This document shows, piece by piece, positions 15,055-22,762 of a stretch of DNA of 64,000 nt. Each line of letters opens with the position of its first letter. Positions within the stretch are counted from its first letter, which is position 1. This stretch comes from SM1-73 sp964588305 (lineage in GTDB: Bacteria > Zixibacteria > MSB-5A5 > SM1-73). Under the pieces are notes generated by a model, which worked only from the letters and a program-made list of their open reading frames with translations, was not told the DNA's origin and made no database searches. The stretch spans positions 62,001 to 126,000 of the forward strand of contig CAZPOP010000002.1 in the NCBI GenBank assembly GCA_964588305.1, read 5' to 3'. The translations under genes were made by a program, and so were the position numbers.

Positions 15055-18000
15055 TTATTTGAGATATAACATCTTCTTTGTCCGGACGAACTCTTCGGTC
15101 TCCATCCGGTAAAAGTAGATTCCGCTTGAAATAGTTTTTCCTTTTTCGTTCTTTCCATCCCAGGTCACCCTCTTGTGACCAGCGCTTTCTTTTCCGTCAA
15201 GCAAAGTTCTCACCTTTTGCCCCAGGATATTGTAGACAGCGATCTTCACCTGGCTTTCTCCGGGAAGGGAGTATCTTATTACTGTTTCGGAGTTGAAGGG
15301 ATTGGGGTGATTCTGGCTCAAAGAGAATGAGGCTGGAACCTCTATCTCCTCTTCCCCTGCAACGTCAGTAGATACCTCCAGGTCATCCAAAGCCTGGTGG
15401 AGAAGCTGAGTCGCTTGTGCCTCCTGGATAAAATAGAGAGGGAAGTCGAAGAAGATGACTTTGTAATCATCTCCGAAATAACGAAAGGCGACCGGTTTGC
15501 CGTCAGAAGACGAGGTGTCATAGTCTGAATGGAAAGTGTAGATGATCTCTCCATCCATCAGGCTGTCAATGTATCCCACTCCCGGCACGTTGCCAGCGAA
15601 TTGGAAGTCGCTGCCACATTGATCTATTCTTAAGCTATCGGCCTGGAGATCCGGATATCCGGGGATTTGGCTGGTTGCCCCGATGAACTCCTCAGAACGG
15701 ATGCCAGGAGTCCACGGGGGCACATATGCTGATTTCACCTTGAGATTGTCGTAAGGGACATCCCCCGGGAGAAACTCCCGGATTTCATAATCACCGTCGT
15801 TCCCTTCGGACAGATTTCTCCTGCCTTCGATTATCGCCTTGCCGCCAAATCTCAAATATTGTTCTAAAACCAGGTAGGTGGAATCTCCATAAGCGCCCAT
15901 AGAGCGACTTCCCCTGTGATCCTCGGAGTGTATTATCACCACGGAATAACGACCCAGTTCCTTCAAGTCTATCTGATTTGAGGGACCGCAGATCGGGCAG
16001 CTGTGATCTGAGTACGCATAGGTGTAGCCCTGCAGGGCTCTGTTATAAAAGGCGTCTATGCTGTCGCCGTCTACCATATTATAATTAGTGTTATCATAGG
16101 TCTCATCCACCAGCAAGATACCCTGATTGAGGCTGACCACAAAGGAGCTTTCCTCGTCCGACATCCCGCTTTGGTTTCCCAGGGTATCGACTGCGGTCAA
16201 AGTGTAGTAATAATATTCCACATCACCCTGCACGGTTGAATCCACAAAGGTCGTGTCTTTATATTCGGAAGAGAGAGGCTGGTAACCCGATCCGGATTCC
16301 TCGCTTCTATGTATGTTGTAATAATCAAAATCAGCTTCCTGATTGGGACTCCAGCTTAGTTTGATCTTGAACGATCCAGCCGGACTAGCTGTCAAACCCG
16401 TGGGAGGCAAGGGAGCCACCCGGGGCGCTAAGGAGACCTCCGTCTTAAGCAAGCTTTCGAAACTATCGGAATTAACTGCCGTCACGGCTGTGAAGTAAGT
16501 GGTATCCTCCGCCAGGTTGAATAGAGTATCATAGGCAGCATAGACCTGGTGCAAGCTATCGTAATTTCCGCTGGCGGTCCCAAAATAGACGTTATAATGG
16601 TCAACTGCCTCGGCGGGATGATTTGCCGACCAACTCAGGTAGATTCTCTGTCCGTCTCCGGCATCCACAGCCTTCAAATCCTCAACCGGTGAGGGGGAAA
16701 AGCCCACGTTCAGTGCAGTGGCCAGGCACATCTTCGCCACTTCTCTCATGTAAGAGAAGTCCAAGCTGTCGACTAAATCGTAGTTGGTGTGCCATCCGGC
16801 GTAGTGGAAGTCGCCTTCAATGGCAAAGACGGCATCGTATCCCTGTTGGTAAAAGGAAAAGTGATCGCTGCCTGAGGATTGACCGTCATAGTGTGGGTTC
16901 AGATAGGTATAGGTGTCAGCCATATCCATCATGACGTTCACAAACTCCATAGCGCTGGAGTGGGCGTAGATGGTGACGTCCGTATCTGCATCCACGCTGT
17001 GCCCGATCATGTCCGCATTGATCATCAGGTACACGTTGGTTCCCTGATTATACAAATACTCTGCGAAATGATCGCTTCCGATCAGTCCTTGCTCCTCCTG
17101 GGCAAAGGGTACGAACATCACCGTCACTGGCAGGGGGTTCTGAGCGATTATCCTGGCCATCTCCAGGGTGGCAACCGCCCCTGAGCCATTGTCGTCCGCA
17201 CCTGGCGCCCAGGTGTAAGGATCTCCAGTTCCGGATACCACCGAATCATAGTGGCCTCCGACCACTATCACCTTGTCCGGCCTGGCCGTCCCCACCACAG
17301 TTGCTACTACGTTGTACTGATCAGAATCATAATAATAATGATGAAACCAGACCGAATCTATACCGAAGCTTTCCAGCTTGTCAAAAATCCACTGCCTTGC
17401 AGCATGTACCGAATCCGAATAGGAATATCTGGTCTGGAAATTCTGCAGACGCAAATCCCAGGTGTAAAGGGAATCCTCCGAGATGAGATTTACCAGGCTG
17501 TCTATGTCTACAGAATACTTCACCGCCCCTTTGGTCAATTTAGGCCGGGGTTTATATTGTAGGGGTATAGCCCTGCGACGAACCGGATTTACCTTATACC
17601 CCAGAGGCGCAAGCTCAAATGCTTTTTCTCGTGTGGTCTTAATCAACTGCCCCGTCGGGTCCTGCAAGAGAACCTCGCCATAAGGCTGTAAGTTGATTTC
17701 CGCAATTCCCTTCACAATGGATACCCAGAAGTATTCCTCTGACCAAGGATTCTCGTCCATGATCTGATACTCTAAGTCGATCTTGTCTAATTCTCGCAAT
17801 CTCCCGCTCTCTAATTCAGCTATGACGAAATTATCGAATCTTTGGTAAGCGACTACACCTAACGATCTCGCGTTTGACCAGTCGCTTTGTTTTTCCAGGG
17901 TAAGCTTTATCAGCACCGGCTGGGCGAAGGCCTGTCCAAAGGTCAAGATCATGGTTGAAACCAGAAAAACCACACAGAAAACAATTCGTCTATGGTTCAT
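15055..18000 (-). CDS. Secreted M28 metallopeptidase with FnIII domains and T9SS-like C-terminal domain
   Basis: 981 residues from the ATG at 18000, chosen for its GGAGGAG site; the reading frame extends upstream but without a signal peptide. A signal peptide (1-26, ending QAFA) leads to an N-terminal region and an M28 peptidase domain at about 190-430. Metal and catalytic residues are visible in GGHYDS (H250, D252), GADDNGSG (D269/D270), QEEQG (E302, E303), NADMIGHS (D330) and WHTNYD (H404). Two fibronectin-III-like repeats follow at about 440-635, then a domain of unknown function. The last ~94 residues (NHPNPFN..., YNILGQKV, SGIYFYRM, KMLYLK) match the FlgD/T9SS sorting fold. It is probably a secreted or surface-bound aminopeptidase. 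Confidence 0.9.
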   Translation of the reverse strand: MNHRRIVFCVVFLVSTMILTFGQAFAQPVLIKLTLEKQSDWSNARSLGVVAYQRFDNFVIAELESGRLRELDKIDLEYQIMDENPWSEEYFWVSIVKGIAEINLQPYGEVLLQDPTGQLIKTTREKAFELAPLGYKVNPVRRRAIPLQYKPRPKLTKGAVKYSVDIDSLVNLISEDSLYTWDLRLQNFQTRYSYSDSVHAARQWIFDKLESFGIDSVWFHHYYYDSDQYNVVATVVGTARPDKVIVVGGHYDSVVSGTGDPYTWAPGADDNGSGAVATLEMARIIAQNPLPVTVMFVPFAQEEQGLIGSDHFAEYLYNQGTNVYLMINADMIGHSVDADTDVTIYAHSSAMEFVNVMMDMADTYTYLNPHYDGQSSGSDHFSFYQQGYDAVFAIEGDFHYAGWHTNYDLVDSLDFSYMREVAKMCLATALNVGFSPSPVEDLKAVDAGDGQRIYLSWSANHPAEAVDHYNVYFGTASGNYDSLHQVYAAYDTLFNLAEDTTYFTAVTAVNSDSFESLLKTEVSLAPRVAPLPPTGLTASPAGSFKIKLSWSPNQEADFDYYNIHRSEESGSGYQPLSSEYKDTTFVDSTVQGDVEYYYYTLTAVDTLGNQSGMSDEESSFVVSLNQGILLVDETYDNTNYNMVDGDSIDAFYNRALQGYTYAYSDHSCPICGPSNQIDLKELGRYSVVIIHSEDHRGSRSMGAYGDSTYLVLEQYLRFGGKAIIEGRRNLSEGNDGDYEIREFLPGDVPYDNLKVKSAYVPPWTPGIRSEEFIGATSQIPGYPDLQADSLRIDQCGSDFQFAGNVPGVGYIDSLMDGEIIYTFHSDYDTSSSDGKPVAFRYFGDDYKVIFFDFPLYFIQEAQATQLLHQALDDLEVSTDVAGEEEIEVPASFSLSQNHPNPFNSETVIRYSLPGESQVKIAVYNILGQKVRTLLDGKESAGHKRVTWDGKNEKGKTISSGIYFYRMETEEFVRTKKMLYLK

Positions 18001-18260
18001 AATCTCCTCCATATTTGAATTCAATTCGTTCCTTCCGTTTCTCAAATGACGCAAGACCCATGCCCACTTTGGTGATCTCCGAGGGTGAAGGCAATTCGTT
18101 GTTTCCAAAGAGGATGAGGGTTGTCAGATTTCAATTGTGATTGCACGGGCACGCCAGATTTTGCGATAATGTGTCGTAAGAAATTACGAATTCTGATTGC
18201 ATTTGTTTATACCGTGGAGAGTTCTGCGATCGGTCAAAAAAGAGGGGCAAACGAAGTTTC

Positions 18261-18896
18261 TTACTTCCGGTAGGGACAGTCTTTCAGATTACATGTTTCG
18301 CAGATTTTCCTCTTTCTTAAGCTCCGAAATTCCTCCCCGATCCTGATGGCAAAGGAGACGGATTTTCTTGGAATCATCATGCATGATTGATTCAATTTTA
18401 CTCTTATCCTCTCTGCTGGAAGAAGGGCAAAGATGAACCTCTGCCCTTCCAGAGACCAATTGCCATAGCCGGGGCTGAATCTTTCACTGCAGCCCCAGCT
18501 TTTCTTTTTACACAGCTCACAGATGTGCAAGTTGAGAAAGTCAGCTGCGCTTTCGGCTGCCACTGATCCCATGGCATCTAATGTGATCGCCCGGGCAAGC
18601 TCTCCTTTTTGGCTGAGTTGACCAACCTTGTTCTCCAGTTCCTCTCCTATGGTGCAGAGCCCCAAGGCAATCTTATCTTCTCCCTTGAAGTATGGGTCCC
18701 CTTGCAGAGTTTTCCCATCCACAATCTTGAACATCCCCTGTGGATGAAGCACATCTGCCAAGAGTGCTTTGGTTTCTTCAATGAGGTTCGACATCCTGGC
18801 TTCATTGGCTTTTTCTTTTCTCCTCTGGTTAGCCAGAAGCCTCAGTATCTCTTTCTCATCGATAGTCAGGTCGATTTTTTTGAAGATCTTCAGCAT
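18261..18896 (-). CDS. MetH reactivation-domain-like protein (stand-alone)
   Basis: 211 residues. The C-terminal half carries the signature of the vitamin-B12-dependent methionine synthase activation domain: RFSPGYGNWSL, then a Q.FIFALL segment, then QSCMMIPRKSVSFAIRIG. In MetH this domain binds S-adenosylmethionine and re-methylates oxidised cobalamin. Here it is a separate protein with an extra cysteine-rich tail (C-x2-C and a final C; CETCNLKDCPYR) and a further cysteine cluster (CELCKKKSWGC) before the motif, which may bind a metal. It follows the homocysteine methyltransferase gene by 122 bp. Its likely job is corrinoid reactivation. No ribosome binding site is evident. Confidence 0.82.
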   Translation of the reverse strand: MLKIFKKIDLTIDEKEILRLLANQRRKEKANEARMSNLIEETKALLADVLHPQGMFKIVDGKTLQGDPYFKGEDKIALGLCTIGEELENKVGQLSQKGELARAITLDAMGSVAAESAADFLNLHICELCKKKSWGCSERFSPGYGNWSLEGQRFIFALLPAERIRVKLNQSCMMIPRKSVSFAIRIGEEFRSLRKRKICETCNLKDCPYRK

Positions 18897-19018
18897 TTTG
18901 ATTGTTTACGAAGTCCGTGCCCCAATGCAGGAGCAGAAAGAGGTCAGGCAAACAGCGTGTCGACGTTTCGTTTCACGTGAAAGAACGTGGCGCCAGCGTT
19001 CTCACTTTCACGGAATAT

Positions 19019-19906
19019 CTACCCAAAGAGTCTTTGATGGATTGCGCGGGTAAATTCGTGAGTGGTACCACAGCATCCTCCCACGAAGTTGGCGCCAGCT
19101 TCTGCAATTATCTTCATGTCCTCTGCGAAACTCTCGGAATCCTGAGAATAGAACGGTTTTCCCTCATTGAGCTTCGGCTTGCCCGCGTTAGGCTGAATAA
19201 TTATGGGCAGGTCCGTGCCTTTTCTTAACTCCTCTGCCAGCCCGATCATCCCGTCACTTCCCAAGGTACAGTTGGCTCCAACTACGTCTGCTCCAGCTTT
19301 TTCGAGTTCCGCTGCGCATTCCGATACAGTATTGCCCATCATGGTTAGGTATCCTTTGGACTTCTTGTCAAAGGTCATAGAGGCGAATACGGGAAGATCA
19401 GAGACGGTCCTCACAGCCTTAATGGCTGCCACCGCTTCTCTTAGATCATACATGGTCTCGATGGAGAAGAGATCGACTTGAGCACGAGCCAGAGCTTTTG
19501 CCTGTTCTAAGAAAGATTCCTCCAATTCATCAATCGAGGATTTTCCCACCGGTTTCAAAAAAACGCCGCACGGACCGACATCACCCGCAACAAACCTGTC
19601 TTCCGGACATACCTTCTTGGCTATCTGGACGGCGCGCGCATTTATCTCTTCCACTCGACTTTCGTAACCGAAGGAGGCAAGTCTCAAACGGTTGGCTCCA
19701 AAAGTGTTCGTCTCAATGATGTCCGCCCCAGCCTCAAGATTTTTCCGGTGTATCTTTGCAATTGCTTCCGAATGGGTTAGATTCCAGCTCTCGGGGCATT
19801 CACCTTCGGGCAAACCTAAAGAGACAATGGTGGAACCCATCCCACCATCAAACAACACTACCCTATTCTTGGCCAGATCCAAAATCGATTTCTTATTTGT
19901 GCCCAC
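19019..19906 (-). CDS. Homocysteine S-methyltransferase (MetH N-terminal-domain type)
   Basis: 295 residues, one TIM-barrel domain. VVLFDGGMGST, ETNTFGANRLRL and the three zinc-binding cysteines C213 (GANCTLG), C278 and C279 (GGCCGTT) are those of the homocysteine domain of cobalamin-dependent methionine synthase. It would transfer methyl from a methyl-corrinoid protein to homocysteine. The folate-binding, cobalamin and activation domains of a normal ~1200-residue MetH are absent; the last two are encoded as separate neighbours. The likely start is GTG. Confidence 0.9.
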   Translation of the reverse strand: MGTNKKSILDLAKNRVVLFDGGMGSTIVSLGLPEGECPESWNLTHSEAIAKIHRKNLEAGADIIETNTFGANRLRLASFGYESRVEEINARAVQIAKKVCPEDRFVAGDVGPCGVFLKPVGKSSIDELEESFLEQAKALARAQVDLFSIETMYDLREAVAAIKAVRTVSDLPVFASMTFDKKSKGYLTMMGNTVSECAAELEKAGADVVGANCTLGSDGMIGLAEELRKGTDLPIIIQPNAGKPKLNEGKPFYSQDSESFAEDMKIIAEAGANFVGGCCGTTHEFTRAIHQRLFG

Positions 19907-19933
19907 AATGAATCGAGATTACGCTCGTGTTCT

Positions 19934-20178
19934 AAACTAAAAACTGAAAGAGAAAAACAAAAAACCACAACTCAAAGATGAAAACTATTTTTTCTTTCCC
20001 TTCAAGGTTACAAGGCTGGACGCGAGGATTCTTGCTAACTCTCAGGATAGGTCATTTTTTGGCAGCTTGTCCAAGAACCTTATGACCTCTAAAGCATACC
20101 AATAAGCTCTCTTCTTGGTTTCAGTTTTAGGCTTTGAGTTGTGGTTTTTCACTTTTATTTCTTAGTTTTTATCTCATA
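19934..20178. repeat. ~245-bp element with AT-rich imperfect terminal inverted repeats
   Basis: The left end AACTAAAAACTGAAAGAG...CCACAACTCAAAG and right end CTTTGAGTTGTGGTTTTTC...TTAGTTTTTATC are imperfect inverses and match the ends of the element at 12995-13245. The middle shows no gene. It separates the corrinoid-protein gene from the homocysteine methyltransferase gene. Confidence 0.55.
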
Positions 20179-20196
20179 GTTTCCGCTAATTGATCG

Positions 20197-20841
20197 CTAC
20201 CCCGGCAGAACGCTTTTGGCAGCTTTCACGGCTTCCACTGCGTTTCCCGCATACAAATCCGCGCCGATCTGTTTGGCCCACTGTCGGCTGGTGGGCGCTC
20301 CTCCCACCATTACCTTGAGATTCTCCCTTAACTTTGCCTTAACCAGCTCCTCAATCACCTTCGCCTGGTTTTGCATGGTGGTGGTCAGAAGGGAAGACAT
20401 GCAAAGAAAATCGACCTTTTGCTCTTTGGCCTTTTCCACAAATAGTTGATTGGGAACGTCGGCTCCCAGATCAAGCACCTCAAATCCGTGGGCCGAGAGC
20501 ATGGTGGTGACTATGGTTTTGCCGATGTCATGGATGTCGCCCTGGACCGTCCCTATGATCACCTTTCCCGAATTTCTTCTTTGAACGCCCTTTTGAAGAA
20601 GAATCGGCTGCAGAACCAAAAGGGCGGCCTTCATTGCCTCCGCCCCTAAAACCAGCTCAGGAAGAAAATAGGTCCCCTCCTCCCACAACTCTCCTACCTT
20701 CTTCACGCCTTTTATAAACCCCTCTTCAATAATCTTGAGAGGGTCATATTGAAGTTTGATCGATTCGTTGGCAAGCTGGACCGCCTTTTCCCTGTCGCCG
20801 TGTAGAATCGATTCAAAACAGTTTTCCAAGAAATCTTGCAT
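20197..20841 (-). CDS. Corrinoid (cobalamin-binding) methyltransferase protein
   Basis: 214 residues, the usual size for MtbC/MtmC/MttC-type corrinoid proteins. A helical cap domain (residues 1-90) is followed by a B12-binding Rossmann domain. GTVQGDIHDIGK gives the D-x-H-x-x-G motif with the lower axial ligand H104; SSLLTTTM and MVGGAPTS are the other cofactor loops. It would carry the methyl group between a donor methyltransferase and an acceptor such as the homocysteine methyltransferase encoded downstream. It starts 41 bp after the kbl stop codon, so the two may be co-transcribed. Ribosome binding site GAGAGG. Confidence 0.92.
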   Translation of the reverse strand: MQDFLENCFESILHGDREKAVQLANESIKLQYDPLKIIEEGFIKGVKKVGELWEEGTYFLPELVLGAEAMKAALLVLQPILLQKGVQRRNSGKVIIGTVQGDIHDIGKTIVTTMLSAHGFEVLDLGADVPNQLFVEKAKEQKVDFLCMSSLLTTTMQNQAKVIEELVKAKLRENLKVMVGGAPTSRQWAKQIGADLYAGNAVEAVKAAKSVLPG

Positions 20842-20882
20842 GTTTTCCTCTCATATGACAGAGACCTGTACTCACTGCGAAA

Positions 20883-22127
20883 TCAAAGTCCATACTTTTC
20901 CACTATCTCTTTTTTCTTCTTTCCCAATATATCGTATTTCGCGCCAATCTTGGTGAACGCCTCAATAGCTTTATCCAGATGTTCCAGATCGTGATCTGCC
21001 GAGACCTGCACTCTTATGCGGGCCTGGCCTCGGGCTACCACAGGATAGAAGAAACCGATGACATAGATGCCCTCGTAATAAAGGTCTCGGGCAAAATCCT
21101 GGGCCAGCTTGGCATTGTAAAGCATGATGGGAACTATAGGATGAATGCCCTCTCTGATATCAAATCCTGCTTCCGTCATCTTCTTTCTGAAATATAGAGT
21201 ATTCTCTTCCAGCTTGTCTCGCCTTTCCGTGGTCTCGGAGATGAGGTCCAAGACCCTGTTGGAGGCTGCAACGATGACCGGTGCCACGGTATTGGAGAAA
21301 AGATATGGTCTGCCGCGCTGCCTGAGCATCTCCACGATCTCCTTTCGACCGCTCACGCAGCCACCCGAAGCTCCTCCCAGAGCCTTGCCCAACGTAGTGG
21401 TTATGATATCCACTTTGCCGATCACTCCGCACAGCTCATGGGTTCCCCTCCCCGTTTTCCCGATGAATCCCGTGGCATGAGAATCGTCCACCAACACCAT
21501 GGCATCATATTTTTCCGCCAGGGCACAGATCTCGTCCAGCTTGGCTATGTCACCGTCCATGGAGAAGACTCCATCCGTGGCTATCATCCGAAAACGGGCA
21601 TCTTTCGCTTCCTGCAACTTCTCTTCAAGATGTCCCATGTCCGAGTGCTTGTAGTTGTATTGCTGCGCATTACACAGCTTCATACCGTCCACAACGGATG
21701 CGTGAACCAGTCTGTCGGCGATGATGGCATCCTGTTTGTCCAGAAGCACCTCAAAGACTGCGGCGTTGGCATCCATGCAGGATGCGAAAAGAACGGTGTC
21801 TTCTGTCCCCAAAAACTTGGTCAATTTCTGTTCTAACTCTTTGTGTATATCCTGGGTGCCGCAGATGAACCTAACTGAGGACATGCCATAACCCCGATTG
21901 TCCAGTCCTTTTCGGGCCGCCTCCATCACCTCGGGATGACTGGATAGGCCCAGATAGTTATTAGCGCAGAAATTGATGACCTTCTTGGGCGGAGACCCCT
22001 CCGGATACTCTACTTTCACATCGGCACCTTGTGGAGTGTGGATATAGCGTTCCTCCTTATGCAGCCCTCCTTCTTTGATGTTTTTTAATTCATTTTGATA
22101 AAATTCTTTAGCTTTACCGTAAGTCAT
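20883..22127 (-). CDS. kbl: Glycine C-acetyltransferase (2-amino-3-ketobutyrate CoA ligase)
   Basis: 414 residues from the ATG at 22127, chosen for CAGGAGGTGATT just upstream. It is a PLP enzyme of the alpha-oxoamine synthase family; VINFCANNYLGL, RFICGTQDIHKELE and TDGVFSMDGDIA match Kbl closely, and the PLP lysine is K248 (TLGKALGG). It cleaves 2-amino-3-oxobutyrate with CoA to glycine and acetyl-CoA, the second step of threonine breakdown; the first enzyme, Tdh, is at 34.4 kb. A stand-alone acyl carrier protein and an acyl-CoA ligase lie upstream, an arrangement also seen for sphingolipid-type oxoamine synthases, but sequence favours Kbl. Confidence 0.9.
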   Translation of the reverse strand: MTYGKAKEFYQNELKNIKEGGLHKEERYIHTPQGADVKVEYPEGSPPKKVINFCANNYLGLSSHPEVMEAARKGLDNRGYGMSSVRFICGTQDIHKELEQKLTKFLGTEDTVLFASCMDANAAVFEVLLDKQDAIIADRLVHASVVDGMKLCNAQQYNYKHSDMGHLEEKLQEAKDARFRMIATDGVFSMDGDIAKLDEICALAEKYDAMVLVDDSHATGFIGKTGRGTHELCGVIGKVDIITTTLGKALGGASGGCVSGRKEIVEMLRQRGRPYLFSNTVAPVIVAASNRVLDLISETTERRDKLEENTLYFRKKMTEAGFDIREGIHPIVPIMLYNAKLAQDFARDLYYEGIYVIGFFYPVVARGQARIRVQVSADHDLEHLDKAIEAFTKIGAKYDILGKKKKEIVEKYGL

Positions 22128-22305
22128 AATCACCTCCTGATTCGCCACGACTTCACTTTTTAGTTCCTCTCCGTCCGAGAGCATAAGGAACGGGTCTTGC
22201 TGTTCGAACGGATGTCTGCCTGAGCTGGTTTATCATTCAAATGACCGGTTAGTTGGTATCCAAGCCCCATGTGCCAGCTCACTCGCAGTCCAGAGAGTAA
22301 ATCTC

Positions 22306-22542
22306 TTATTTCTTGCATTCGTTGATTGTTTCGATGATTTTGTTTGCCGTTTCGAAATTTTCAACCGTTCCTTTCTCGTCCGGGATTTTGACACCGAATT
22401 TCTTATCTATAAATGCTACCAATGAGACGATGGAGAGGGAATCGATCAATCCTGAGGACATCAGGGGAGTAGTCTCATTGATTTCCTCGTCCGGGTCTTC
22501 CACAAACTCCTTTTTTATGTATGCGATCAGTTCCTCTTTCAT
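22306..22542 (-). CDS. Acyl carrier protein
   Basis: 78 residues, a single four-helix carrier domain. The phosphopantetheine attachment serine is S35 in GLIDSLSIV. The acidic N-terminal helix and IPDEKGTVENFETANKII fit stand-alone specialised carrier proteins rather than the housekeeping fatty-acid AcpP, whose site reads GADSLD. An excellent ribosome binding site (AAGGAGG) is present. It lies between an acyl-CoA/acetyl-CoA ligase gene and kbl, so it may carry an acyl group between them; that role is inferred. Confidence 0.9.
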   Translation of the reverse strand: MKEELIAYIKKEFVEDPDEEINETTPLMSSGLIDSLSIVSLVAFIDKKFGVKIPDEKGTVENFETANKIIETINECKK

Positions 22543-22611
22543 CTAAATCCTCCTTCTGAGATTCTTGGGAAGTTCAGGGTTCGTTTGCCATAAGAACGTA
22601 CATGACTTCCT

Positions 22612-22742
22612 CATGTCATTCTGACCCCGCCTTTGGCGGGGGGAAAATATCTGCGTTGATTAATAGGCAAATGATTTGAATGGGGATGCTCTGAGATGTT
22701 TCGCTTCGCCCGCCTTAGGCGAGGCTTCGCTCAACATGACAC
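22612..22742. repeat. Dispersed repeat with TGTCATTCTGA / CATGACA ends
   Basis: Starts TGTCATTCTGACC, contains the palindrome CCCCGCC..GGCGGGG, the segment GGGGATGCTCTG and CTTCGC-rich palindromes, and ends CAACATGACA. Related sequence occurs near 51616-51652. It lies between the acyl-CoA ligase gene and the carrier-protein gene. Confidence 0.6.
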
Positions 22743-22762
22743 TTTGGATAGCAAACATCTTT

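Noticed and set aside
18120..18170. Possible sigma-54 promoter (CTGGCGTG...TGCAA on the minus strand) before the M28 peptidase gene
   Set aside because: The GG-GC spacing is one base short of the required sigma-54 spacing and the match is otherwise weak.
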